From positions 1-8,677 of the forward strand of contig CALVOD010000053.1 in the NCBI GenBank assembly GCA_944350065.1: DNA of 8,677 nt. The letters run 5' to 3'. The position numbers and the translations under genes are program-made. The DNA is from an uncultured Clostridia bacterium (lineage in GTDB: Bacteria > Bacillota > Clostridia > Christensenellales > DTU072). Below the pieces are notes generated by a model. It searched no databases. It saw only the letters and a list, made by a program, of their open reading frames with translations, and was not told where the DNA came from. Below, one piece after another: positions 1 to 5,637 of the stretch; within the stretch, counting starts at the first letter, position 1; each line of letters opens with the position of its first letter.

Positions 1-27
1 CGATCCGTTGACGCTTGGAGTTAATAT

Positions 28-645
28 TCAACGCCTTTTTTCGCGCAATTCGGCGCGACGCGCTTCTGCGGCAAGCCGTAAGTCGCGCTCCTTATCCGCT
101 TCGGCTTCTATCGCCGCGGTGCGCTCGCTCGCGGCTGCGCGCTCCGCCCGCAGCTCCTCTCTGCGCGCTTCGAGTATCTCCTCGTCGCGCAAAAGCGCTT
201 CGGCACGCTCGCGTTCAGCCCGCTCCCTTCTCAAACGCTCCTCCGCTATCAACCGCTCGCGTTCCGCTACGAGCGCGTTCTCCTCCGCAGCAAGCTCGGT
301 CTCCTCGAGCCGCGCTTTGAGCAACGCGTTGCCTTTGCCGTAGCGCACGCGGAATTCTCCATCGTCGGTCTTCATTCTCGCGCGGAATTGCTCGTTCTGC
401 TGTCTGAGTATGGAAATTTTGCGGGCAAGGTACTCGTTGTTCGCTCGCATACGCTTGCGCTCCCTCAACATAGCGCGTACGCCGAGCTCCACGCGCACGT
501 CGCGCTTCCACCACATCGGCGCTTCGCAATGCGCGCCTTCGGGGGCGTAGGAGCGATAAAATTCGCTTGCGGGAACCTTCACGCTCGCCTTACGCGGAGC
601 GCGCGGCACGGGCACGTATACATTTACGTCGTCTTTCTTTGCCAT
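28..645 (-). CDS. Charged coiled-coil protein of unknown function under its own promoter
   Basis: This is a 205-residue protein starting at the ATG at 643-645 (MAKKDD). The frame is open to an ATG at 696, but that codon lies in the terminator T-tract, upstream of the promoter, and is unlikely to be used. The N-terminus (1-45) is non-helical with a VYVPVPRAPRKASVKVPASEFY segment of alternating Val/Pro and basic residues, followed by an aromatic MWWKRD patch at 44-49. Residues about 50-90 are helical and basic (MLRERKRMRANNEYLARKISILRQQN). From about 106 to the end it is an almost unbroken Arg/Glu/Ala helix, either a coiled coil or a single charged alpha-helix. No signal peptide, membrane segment or catalytic motif was seen. 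The nearest SD-like run (AAAGGGGG) is 12 bases from the ATG and overlaps the promoter region, so it would be absent from mRNA made there. It may be a moron or early gene; a structural role is not excluded. I recognise no family. Confidence 0.78.
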   Translation of the reverse strand: MAKKDDVNVYVPVPRAPRKASVKVPASEFYRSYAPEGAHCEAPMWWKRDVRVELGVRAMLRERKRMRANNEYLARKISILRQQNEQFRARMKTDDGEFRVRYGKGNALLKARLEETELAAEENALVAERERLIAEERLRRERAERERAEALLRDEEILEARREELRAERAAASERTAAIEAEADKERDLRLAAEARRAELREKRR

Positions 646-651
646 ATTCGG

Positions 652-681
652 ATTATACCCCCTTTCAGCGCCCTTTGTCAA
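652..681 (-). promoter_or_regulatory. Near-consensus vegetative (sigma-70/sigma-A) promoter
   Basis: On the minus strand a perfect -35 box TTGACA (676-681) and a perfect -10 box TATAAT (652-657) are separated by 18 bases, one more than optimal. No extended -10 TG is present. It sits 13 bases below the terminator's T-tract. A start 6-7 bases below the -10 box would fall at about 645-646, at the ATG of the coiled-coil gene, so the mRNA would have almost no leader. Because it matches the host housekeeping consensus, it should work without a phage late activator. No operator repeat was seen. Confidence 0.82.
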
Positions 682-694
682 TACGCGCGCAAGC

Positions 695-722
695 AAAAAG
701 CGGCTCGGTCATACCGAGCCGC
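695..722 (-). terminator. Rho-independent terminator of the late operon
   Basis: On the minus strand a perfect 10-bp GC-rich stem (GCGGCTCGGT / ACCGAGCCGC, at 713-722 and 700-709) with a 3-base ATG loop is followed directly by TTTTT (695-699). It lies 18 bases beyond the holin stop. This is a textbook intrinsic terminator and should end transcription of the structural genes before the promoter for the next gene. Confidence 0.93.
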
Positions 723-739
723 CCCTTCGTTTTCCCCGC

Positions 740-943
740 CTATTTCTTGACGATCTCCTTGATTTCCTCGATATCGTCCTTGATTATCTCGACTATTTCG
801 AGCTTTTCGGCGAGAGTGTTGATAAGGTTTTGATATTTTTCCTCGCGCGCCTTACTGTCCTTTATCTGCATAACGAACAACGCGACGAATAACATCGCCC
901 ATAAACCGCTGTTAATCGCGGTTTCCCATATTTGTTCCCACAT
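740..943 (-). CDS. Holin, BhlA/UviB family
   Basis: This 67-residue membrane protein would permeabilise the cytoplasmic membrane at the end of infection so that an endolysin, or the holin itself, can cause lysis. One transmembrane segment (about residues 9-27, AINSGLWAMLFVALFVMQI) follows a short N-terminus. Then comes the family's characteristic charged start, KDSKAREEKYQNLI, and a Lys/Glu-rich amphipathic C-terminal helix (KLEIVEIIKDDIEEIKEIVKK). Size and layout match BhlA from Bacillus phages and clostridial UviB. The ATG at 941-943 has AAAGGAGG with a 5-base spacer, the strongest site in the window, within the preceding gene. No endolysin gene is visible here, so it must lie elsewhere in the genome. 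The TAG stop is followed 18 bases later by a strong terminator, so this is the last gene of the late operon. Confidence 0.9.
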   Translation of the reverse strand: MWEQIWETAINSGLWAMLFVALFVMQIKDSKAREEKYQNLINTLAEKLEIVEIIKDDIEEIKEIVKK

Positions 944-1148
944 TTTTGCCTCCTTTTTTCTTCGCTCCGTCCTCCTTCTTTTCCGTCGATATTCCTTCGT
1001 AAAGGGCTGCGAGCGCGGCTAAACACTCGCTACATAAATGCAGTTCCCTCGCTACGGGCGTGCCCGAACGCTTAACCGCGTACTCCGCGTTGTTGCGGCA
1101 CACCCCGTTGTCGCAACGTATCCTTACCGTCAAACGCTTGAGTTCCAT
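912..1148 (-). CDS. Small four-cysteine (zinc-ribbon-like) protein, unknown function
   Basis: This is a 78-residue protein. Cysteines at 12, 17, 39 and 42 form a CxxxxC (CDNGVC) and a CxxC (LCSECL) knuckle separated by 21 residues, the layout of a small zinc ribbon. The central part between the knuckles is strand-like and basic, and the helix after the second knuckle is Leu/Ala-rich (LAALAALYEG). A very polar Lys/Glu/Gly tail (about 55-78) looks disordered. A zinc-bound nucleic-acid or protein-binding role is plausible, but I recognise no named family. The start at 1148 has only a weak, distant site (GAGAGGG, 11-base spacer) in the Arg-Glu-Gly end of the preceding gene, so expression may depend on coupling. 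The 3' end overlaps the holin gene by 32 bases, and its Lys-Lys-Gly-Gly codons hold the holin's strong binding site. Confidence 0.8.
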   Translation of the reverse strand: MELKRLTVRIRCDNGVCRNNAEYAVKRSGTPVARELHLCSECLAALAALYEGISTEKKEDGAKKKGGKNVGTNMGNRD

Positions 1149-1155
1149 CGTTCGA

Positions 1156-2235
1156 TCATCCCTCTCGCATAAGATTCCAGTTGACGAGCGCGAAATAATT
1201 CTGCGTGCCTAGCAACGGAATGAGTTCATCTGCGGATAACAACAACATAAAGTGCGCCTGCTGCTTGCCGTAACCGTTGTAAAACTCTTTCGCTGTCTCC
1301 GCCCGCTTATCGTATTCCGCTTGTTTTTCCGCGCTTACGCCGTAAGTACGCTCGAATTCGAGCTCCTTCATCGCGGAATTCATTATCGCCTCCGCCCTCT
1401 CGCTTTGCATTTCTTCGAGAAGTTTTGCCCTTTTCTGCTGATACTCCGCTTCCCTCTCCTGAAGTTTACGGTTATACTCGTTTATCTCTTTGATGCGCGC
1501 TTCTTCTTCGCTCTTGAGCTTCGCTATTTTCGCCTCGAGGTCCGCCGCGTATCCGAGATCGTATTCGCGTATCGCGTTGTTGTAAACCGTTTCCGCTTCC
1601 GTGAGCTTATCGTGTATCTCGTTGTATTTGAGGTCGTACGCCTTATCGTAATAGGCCACCGCTTCCGCGCCCGCGCGTTCTATGAGCTCGTTTCCGTAAC
1701 TCATTATGCTCGAATTGACGAGCCCTTGCATTATCATGTCGCCGGTATATTCGCGGTGCGCTTCCGCGGTGGACGCCTCTATAGCCGACTTTTCCTCCGC
1801 TTCTTCCGCTTCGAGCTTCGCGCGCTTGTTCTCGAGAGTATCCGTAGTCGTAAGATATTTCTCGGTAGCGTCGTTCACCTTCTTTTCGTAGTCGGGACGT
1901 AACGAATTCTCCGCTTCCGAAGCTATTTCCTCGTTCGTCTTGCCGACGTAATCGATGGGCGTTTCCCCCAAAGACTCGGGTATCGTCTCCTCCGGATCGG
2001 GGAACATTGCGCCGGTCTTTTGCTCCTGATATTCCGCTTCCATTTCGCGCAGCTTGTCTATCAGCGCGTTGCGTTCGCTTATATACGCGGAATTCTGCGC
2101 ATCGTTCAGCCCGTAATCCGTCGAATACCCTTCGTCAGGCTCGTATCCCGAGAGCTTGTAGCCTAAATCGCGGAACGCTTTTTTAATCTTTTCGAGTATT
2201 TCGTCGGCTTTTTCTTTAACTTTGTTCTCAGCCAT
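1156..2235 (-). CDS. Long coiled-coil virion-type protein (candidate ejection/internal or tail-needle protein)
   Basis: This 359-residue, Glu/Ala/Lys-rich protein is dominated by helices. A first helix covers about 3-25. A Tyr/Gly/Asp-rich linker (26-44) leads to a helix of about 47-72 and a Pro-rich acidic linker (78-95). A coiled coil runs about 105-165. A distinct motif, MIMQGLVNSSIMSYGNELIE (167-186), resembles the RGL-x-SS segments seen in helical phage structural proteins. A long coiled coil runs about 187-297, and a less polar C-terminus includes HFMLLLSADELIPLLG (328-343). No catalytic motif or signal peptide was seen. Its place after the adaptor and nozzle genes, where P22-type phages encode needle and ejection proteins, suggests a virion protein that is delivered or projects into DNA or membrane. 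That is inference. The ATG at 2235 has GGAGGAGG with an 8-base spacer within the mini-gene. It stops 7 bases before the Cys protein. Confidence 0.82.
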   Translation of the reverse strand: MAENKVKEKADEILEKIKKAFRDLGYKLSGYEPDEGYSTDYGLNDAQNSAYISERNALIDKLREMEAEYQEQKTGAMFPDPEETIPESLGETPIDYVGKTNEEIASEAENSLRPDYEKKVNDATEKYLTTTDTLENKRAKLEAEEAEEKSAIEASTAEAHREYTGDMIMQGLVNSSIMSYGNELIERAGAEAVAYYDKAYDLKYNEIHDKLTEAETVYNNAIREYDLGYAADLEAKIAKLKSEEEARIKEINEYNRKLQEREAEYQQKRAKLLEEMQSERAEAIMNSAMKELEFERTYGVSAEKQAEYDKRAETAKEFYNGYGKQQAHFMLLLSADELIPLLGTQNYFALVNWNLMREG

Positions 2236-2350
2236 CGCCGCTGCCTCCTCCGGAAACGTATAACGCGCCGAGCTCCTCCACTTTGCGCGTGAGAATGACT
2301 ATTCTGTTCGTAAGTTCCCGTAAAAGTTCGATAATATAATCAGTTTGCAT
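2228..2350 (-). CDS. 40-residue mini-protein with short amphipathic helix, unknown function
   Basis: This small gene is easily missed because of its length. The ATG at 2350 has GGGAGGT at 2354-2360, inside the end of the nozzle-like gene, and the two genes overlap by 11 bases. It ends with TGA at 2228-2230, overlapping the start of the next gene by 8 bases. Residues 3-30 form a predicted amphipathic helix with Ile/Leu/Val at about heptad spacing (DYIIELLRELTNRI, then VILTRKVEELGALY). A flexible Gly/Ser tail (VSGGGSGDG) follows, and its glycine codons also spell the GGAGGAGG binding site of the following gene. Without it there would be over 100 bases unused in a region with no other such gap. 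It could be a small oligomeric virion component or a translational coupler; I do not recognise a family. Coding status is likely but unproven. Confidence 0.65.
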   Translation of the reverse strand: MQTDYIIELLRELTNRIVILTRKVEELGALYVSGGGSGDG

Positions 2351-3854
2351 TGTACCTCCCGTTCACGTCGAGTAATAATTGCACTTCGCTTACCGACAGC
2401 TTCTCCGCCGTGGAGTCTATCTGCAAAGCGAAGCCGTCGCCTTTTGCGTTGAAAGCGGCGCAGGCGGCTTTCACGGAGCCCTTGATCTTGCGCGAATAAA
2501 CGTCTTCGTCCGCAATAAGCGTCACGTTCACGTCGTACAGACTCGAAATATACAGTCTGCGCACGATCTTCGAGTCGGCAATCTCTCCGAGATTGGACTT
2601 TGGACTGCGCCAGTGCTTGGCAAGCGGTATCGTGAACAGCTTGCCCGTGTCGTTGATCATACCCACGTTCACGCCGCGGTTGTTGCCGAAACGCACGAAA
2701 AGTTTCTGCATTTCGCTGTTTACCACCCCGGTAAACCCTATCACGTCCGCTCCGCGCAATATATCCGTGCCCTCGGAATAAAGGTCGAAGGCGAAAATAG
2801 CGTTGTTCACGACGATACCGAGCCCGGGAGAGCCTTCGTCTCCCACGATCGCGTCGCCTTCCTTTTTCATTTTTGCGGCGAGATAATAGCGGTTACCGAA
2901 TATGCAACCCGCGGCGCGCGAAGCGTCCTCGATGAGCGGAACGACTTTCGGGAAGAATTTATTCACCTCGTAGCCGTCGAAAGAATACATCTCGTTGCCG
3001 GCAACGAAAACCATCATCGAATAGTCGTTAGCCACGGTGTCGGTGCGTATCTTGTCCTTCGCGGTGAAAACGCGTGACAACGAATACTCCGTTGGATCGA
3101 CGTAAGCGGTCAGTCTGTAGACGGAATACTCGCGGAAAATGTATATATAGTTCCGAAACGAAACGATTTTAAGTATTTTACCGCCCTCGTCCATAAGGCT
3201 TATCGAACCGCCTCCTTGCTCGGGAGCGAACTCGTAAGGCTTGAGCGGGGCACTGAAATATATGGTATCGGGATTATCGGTGCCGACTCCGAACACCCGG
3301 TCGTAATGCATACATACGCTCGACATACCCGGCACGTCGGGATACTGCGCGTAATTATCGGTGCCGTCGTATATACAAAGACCGCCGCTTCCGAGAAACA
3401 TCAGACAACAATCCTTGTCGTTCATATAGTAATTTATGAAATCCGTCTCGTCGGAATCGTTGAACACGGCGAGAAAATAGGTAAACTCGCCGGTAGCCGT
3501 GAGCGGACAACGGAAGTAATGGTGCAGAGCTCCGTAAACTATCAGCTCGTCATGTGTTTCATTCGTGCTTCTGTCGTAGCGCACGTAGTGGTGCATCTTC
3601 AGTATATTCTGTCCCTGAATATCGAGCGCGGGCAGCTCCACCGATTCGCCCGACGCCGTGACGTATTCGGCTTTGCCTACGCCGAAGGATTGCGACAATT
3701 CGCCGCCGTATAGTCTAATATTGTATCCATAGCTACAATAATTGATTGACAACGAATCCTCGGGCGTATCGGCGTCTACCCCTCTGAAGTGTGTAATATC
3801 GTATCTTGAGCGACGCACCGTCGGCACGACGTCTCTGCGCAGTCTGCCTATCAT
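2340..3854 (-). CDS. Tail nozzle / stabilisation protein (P22 gp10, T7 gp12-like), putative
   Basis: This is a 504-residue protein starting at the ATG at 3854. That ATG overlaps the adaptor stop as ATGA and has AGGAGG at 3860-3865 with a 5-base spacer. The same frame is open upstream to 4148, but that part only shadows the adaptor gene. The protein is rich in beta-strand and aromatic residues with no coiled coil. It has an opening HFRGVDADTPEDSLS (22-36), a YDRVFGVGTDNPDTIYFSAP segment (184-203), and an ISLMDEGGKILKIVSFRNYIYIFREYSVYRL segment (218-248). Further blade-like repeats follow (FVAGNEMYSFDGYEV, IFGNRYYLAAKM, NAIFAFDLYSE). These look like successive blades of the beta-propeller that forms the nozzle below the adaptor in P22 and T7. 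Adaptor-then-nozzle order supports this. The C-terminal part after about 430 may be a separate domain. The last codons overlap the start of the next mini-gene by 11 bases. Confidence 0.68.
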   Translation of the reverse strand: MIGRLRRDVVPTVRRSRYDITHFRGVDADTPEDSLSINYCSYGYNIRLYGGELSQSFGVGKAEYVTASGESVELPALDIQGQNILKMHHYVRYDRSTNETHDELIVYGALHHYFRCPLTATGEFTYFLAVFNDSDETDFINYYMNDKDCCLMFLGSGGLCIYDGTDNYAQYPDVPGMSSVCMHYDRVFGVGTDNPDTIYFSAPLKPYEFAPEQGGGSISLMDEGGKILKIVSFRNYIYIFREYSVYRLTAYVDPTEYSLSRVFTAKDKIRTDTVANDYSMMVFVAGNEMYSFDGYEVNKFFPKVVPLIEDASRAAGCIFGNRYYLAAKMKKEGDAIVGDEGSPGLGIVVNNAIFAFDLYSEGTDILRGADVIGFTGVVNSEMQKLFVRFGNNRGVNVGMINDTGKLFTIPLAKHWRSPKSNLGEIADSKIVRRLYISSLYDVNVTLIADEDVYSRKIKGSVKAACAAFNAKGDGFALQIDSTAEKLSVSEVQLLLDVNGRYNAN

Positions 3855-4384
3855 ACGAACCTCCTGCCGGGTAAACGGAAAGACTTCAATCGGCGAGTCA
3901 GATTGCTTACCGCGTTGTCGAAACGGGCTTTGTAGAACTCCGCTTCCTCGATATAGCCGAGCCTGTAATAGTATTCCGAAGCCACCCCTATCGCCATTAC
4001 GTATTCGGTGAACTGCGGCGGCAAAATCACCTCGTCGTCCGCTCCGAGCGTGCCGAGATGATACAGATACTCCACTTCTGCCTCTCCGTCCAGCTCGCCC
4101 GCTTCCACATAAGCGGGATACATCACGAAAGGCACCTTCGTTCCGCACGCTCTTACGGCGAGTATCTCGCGCACTCTGTATGCGAAATCTTCGTAATACG
4201 CTTTACCTCCCGCGAAAGCTATCGTCTCTTTGTTACGTAGCGGGATATGCTCGAGTATCAGTTCGTTATAAATAGTGTTGGCGCAATCGGTGAGCTTCGT
4301 AAGCGTCGCGCTCTGCTCTCCGAGACTGTCTTCGTCAAGCCCTATTATCGCCGCGGCTCTCGTCAATATTTCGCTCAAATTCAT
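3851..4384 (-). CDS. Head-tail adaptor (P22 gp4 / T7 gp11-like)
   Basis: This 177-residue protein probably forms the ring that plugs onto the portal after DNA packaging and carries the short tail. It begins with a helix (MNLSEILTRAAAIIGL), then a segment of the type LTDCANTIYNELILEHIPLR (31-50), where the helix ending in ELxxxxIPL is typical of P22 gp4-like adaptors. A central strand-rich region of about 54-120 includes YEDFAYRVREILAVRACG and VEYLYHLG. The C-terminal half has EYVMAIGVASEYYYRLGYIEEAEFYKARF (127-155), a helical hairpin common in these proteins, and a basic tail ending LPGRRFV. The ATG at 4384 has AAAGGAG with a 7-base spacer, directly below the upstream hairpin. Its stop TGA overlaps the next ATG (ATGA). 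Family assignment is by pattern and position; a generic head completion protein is the alternative. Confidence 0.72.
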   Translation of the reverse strand: MNLSEILTRAAAIIGLDEDSLGEQSATLTKLTDCANTIYNELILEHIPLRNKETIAFAGGKAYYEDFAYRVREILAVRACGTKVPFVMYPAYVEAGELDGEAEVEYLYHLGTLGADDEVILPPQFTEYVMAIGVASEYYYRLGYIEEAEFYKARFDNAVSNLTRRLKSFRLPGRRFV

Positions 4385-4398
4385 TTATCCTCTCCTTT

Positions 4399-4422
4399 AC
4401 GGCGCCCGCGTACGGGCGCCGT
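4399..4422 (-). promoter_or_regulatory. GC-rich hairpin between capsid and adaptor genes
   Basis: A perfect 10-bp inverted repeat (ACGGCGCCCG / CGGGCGCCGT, arms at 4399-4408 and 4413-4422) with a 4-base loop lies in the 58-base gap after the capsid stop. On the coding (minus) strand it is preceded by an A-rich stretch and followed immediately by AAAGGAG, the adaptor's ribosome binding site, with no U-tract. It is therefore not a standard terminator for the operon. It is better read as a 3' stabiliser of the capsid message, an RNA-processing site, or an element lowering adaptor translation relative to capsid. Read on the plus strand it is followed by TTTTAGTTAAGTTTTT and could end antisense transcription. 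The structure is seen directly; the role is inferred. Confidence 0.7.
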
Positions 4423-4442
4423 TTTAGTTAAGTTTTTACCGT

Positions 4443-5633
4443 TTACACGGGATCCTCTATTCCGCTCATCACGCCCTGCGCGCGAGGATAAGTGGCTACG
4501 AGGTTGGCATATTTGACGAGAGTCGCCGTATATACCGCCTTGCGGTCCACCTGCGTGAGAATGGTGCCGTTGTCCCCTTGCAGCCACTCCCAGTCGCAAA
4601 GCTGCACGAGCTTGAAAGCGTCGGTATTGAGGAAATACATTTCGCCGTCGTCGACAAATCTCTCGCCGCACACGGGCACACCGTTGAAAGCGAGCGTTTT
4701 GAAACCGCCGTCAAGGTTGAGATAATCGATATTCGTCCTCGTCAGCATAAGCTGATTAAGGTACTGTCTGCGGGTTTTGAGCGAGCAGACTATCATATTC
4801 GTGGGCATGGACGAACGCATCGACATGCTGTCGAAAAACTCCTGCATCGCGTCGAGCGAAAGTTCGTCGTCAAGCTCTTTTATGGTAGGCTGCACCCCGG
4901 GTACCGCGCCTTTGGGCAAACCGTAGTAACTGCTGTTGAGCGTTTGGAACAGATACGGCACGCCGTTGACTTCGCTGCCTTTGGATTTCTGCAGATATAT
5001 TTCGTCCGCCGCGTTAATGGTGACGTTCGTTGCGACAAGCACGGGTATGGTTATGATATTCTTGATATAATCTACGTCCGTTATGCGCACGCTCGAAGCC
5101 ACCGCCGTAGTACCGCGAATAAAGTCCACGCTCATACCCGCAGTAAACTTACGGGCGTCGTCCACCATCAGCATGTGCGGGGAAAGCGCGGGCGTTACGG
5201 TGCTCTTGTCGATAACCGTTCCGAGCAATCCCGTGCCGGTACCCCACATCATTCTGTTAAGGTTGAATTGCGCGGCGCGTATCATCATCTGTATCTCCGC
5301 GTTAAGTACGTTCACCACGCCGGACGCGTTGTCTCGGTTGGCGCGCAACAGCTTGTCGGATATGTCTATTACGCCGTATATGTTGCGAAGCGGCACCGTA
5401 AGACAGTCGCGCAAGGCTTCGCCCGATACGGGCAGTTCGCCCGCTTCTTCGGTGGTTCCCAGCCCGCCCGATATGCCGAGCTCGATGGGCACCATTGCGT
5501 CCTTGCCGCTTATCATAGCCGCCGTTTTCTCGACGGCGCTGTAAAACGGGCTTATTCCGCTGTTCAGCTGCGTGCATATAGCGTCGAGATAGTACGATTT
5601 AAGTACGTGATCTATTGATTCAATAGTCAGCAT
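4443..5633 (-). CDS. Major capsid protein (HK97-fold type)
   Basis: This 396-residue protein is the main shell subunit. Position directly after the scaffold, length and sequence pattern support the call. There is a short N-terminal helical arm (1-40), a Gly-rich segment (52-66), and the strand/helix segment TVPLRNIYGVIDISDKLLRANRD (79-101), which resembles the start of the HK97 P-domain. A long helix follows (103-130). A region of about 180-235 may form an inserted or A-domain strand set. The C-terminus is highly typical of gut-phage coat proteins: YFLNTDAFKLVQLCDWEWL (333-351), then TQVDRKAVYTATLVKYANL (360-378), YPRAQG and the final GI. The ATG at 5633 has AAAGGAGA upstream. No N-terminal delta domain or maturation protease is apparent, which fits a separate scaffold protein. 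After the TAA comes the only sizeable gap in the operon, with a strong hairpin. Confidence 0.92.
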   Translation of the reverse strand: MLTIESIDHVLKSYYLDAICTQLNSGISPFYSAVEKTAAMISGKDAMVPIELGISGGLGTTEEAGELPVSGEALRDCLTVPLRNIYGVIDISDKLLRANRDNASGVVNVLNAEIQMMIRAAQFNLNRMMWGTGTGLLGTVIDKSTVTPALSPHMLMVDDARKFTAGMSVDFIRGTTAVASSVRITDVDYIKNIITIPVLVATNVTINAADEIYLQKSKGSEVNGVPYLFQTLNSSYYGLPKGAVPGVQPTIKELDDELSLDAMQEFFDSMSMRSSMPTNMIVCSLKTRRQYLNQLMLTRTNIDYLNLDGGFKTLAFNGVPVCGERFVDDGEMYFLNTDAFKLVQLCDWEWLQGDNGTILTQVDRKAVYTATLVKYANLVATYPRAQGVMSGIEDPV

Positions 5634-5637
5634 TCAG

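Noticed and set aside
8..343. Ser/Ala/Arg-rich 111-codon plus-strand frame
   Set aside because: It is the complement of Glu/Arg/Ala codons in the coiled-coil gene. It is low complexity with no SD.
646..696. N-terminal extension of the coiled-coil protein from the ATG at 696
   Set aside because: That ATG is inside the terminator T-tract and upstream of the promoter, so the transcript made here could not contain it.
943..965. Possible programmed frameshift joining the Cys protein to the holin at the A-run before GGAGG
   Set aside because: The A-run followed by an SD resembles frameshift sites, but the codon phase does not give a standard slippery heptamer. The holin has its own ATG with ideal spacing, so the SD is explained by initiation.
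1252..1902. 216-codon plus-strand frame with Phe/Leu/Arg-rich product
   Set aside because: It is the complement of Glu/Lys-rich coiled-coil codons. The apparent hydrophobicity is an artefact, not a membrane protein.
2379..3077. 232-codon plus-strand frame
   Set aside because: It is antisense to the nozzle-like gene, with shadow-type composition (His/Val/Arg-rich) and no convincing motif.
3855..4148. N-terminal extension of the nozzle-like protein by 98 residues
   Set aside because: The extension is Arg/Gly/Ser-rich shadow of the adaptor gene. The ATG at 3854 has AGGAGG and an ATGA overlap, so it is the real start.
4399..4422. Hairpin as a terminator of the capsid transcript
   Set aside because: The minus strand has no U-tract after the stem; an SD follows instead. 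It is kept as a regulatory or stabilising hairpin.
4578..5618. 346-codon open frame on the plus strand
   Set aside because: It lies entirely opposite the major capsid gene. Its translation is His/Arg/Val/Tyr-rich without family motifs, no SD was found, and it is explained by codon bias of the real gene.
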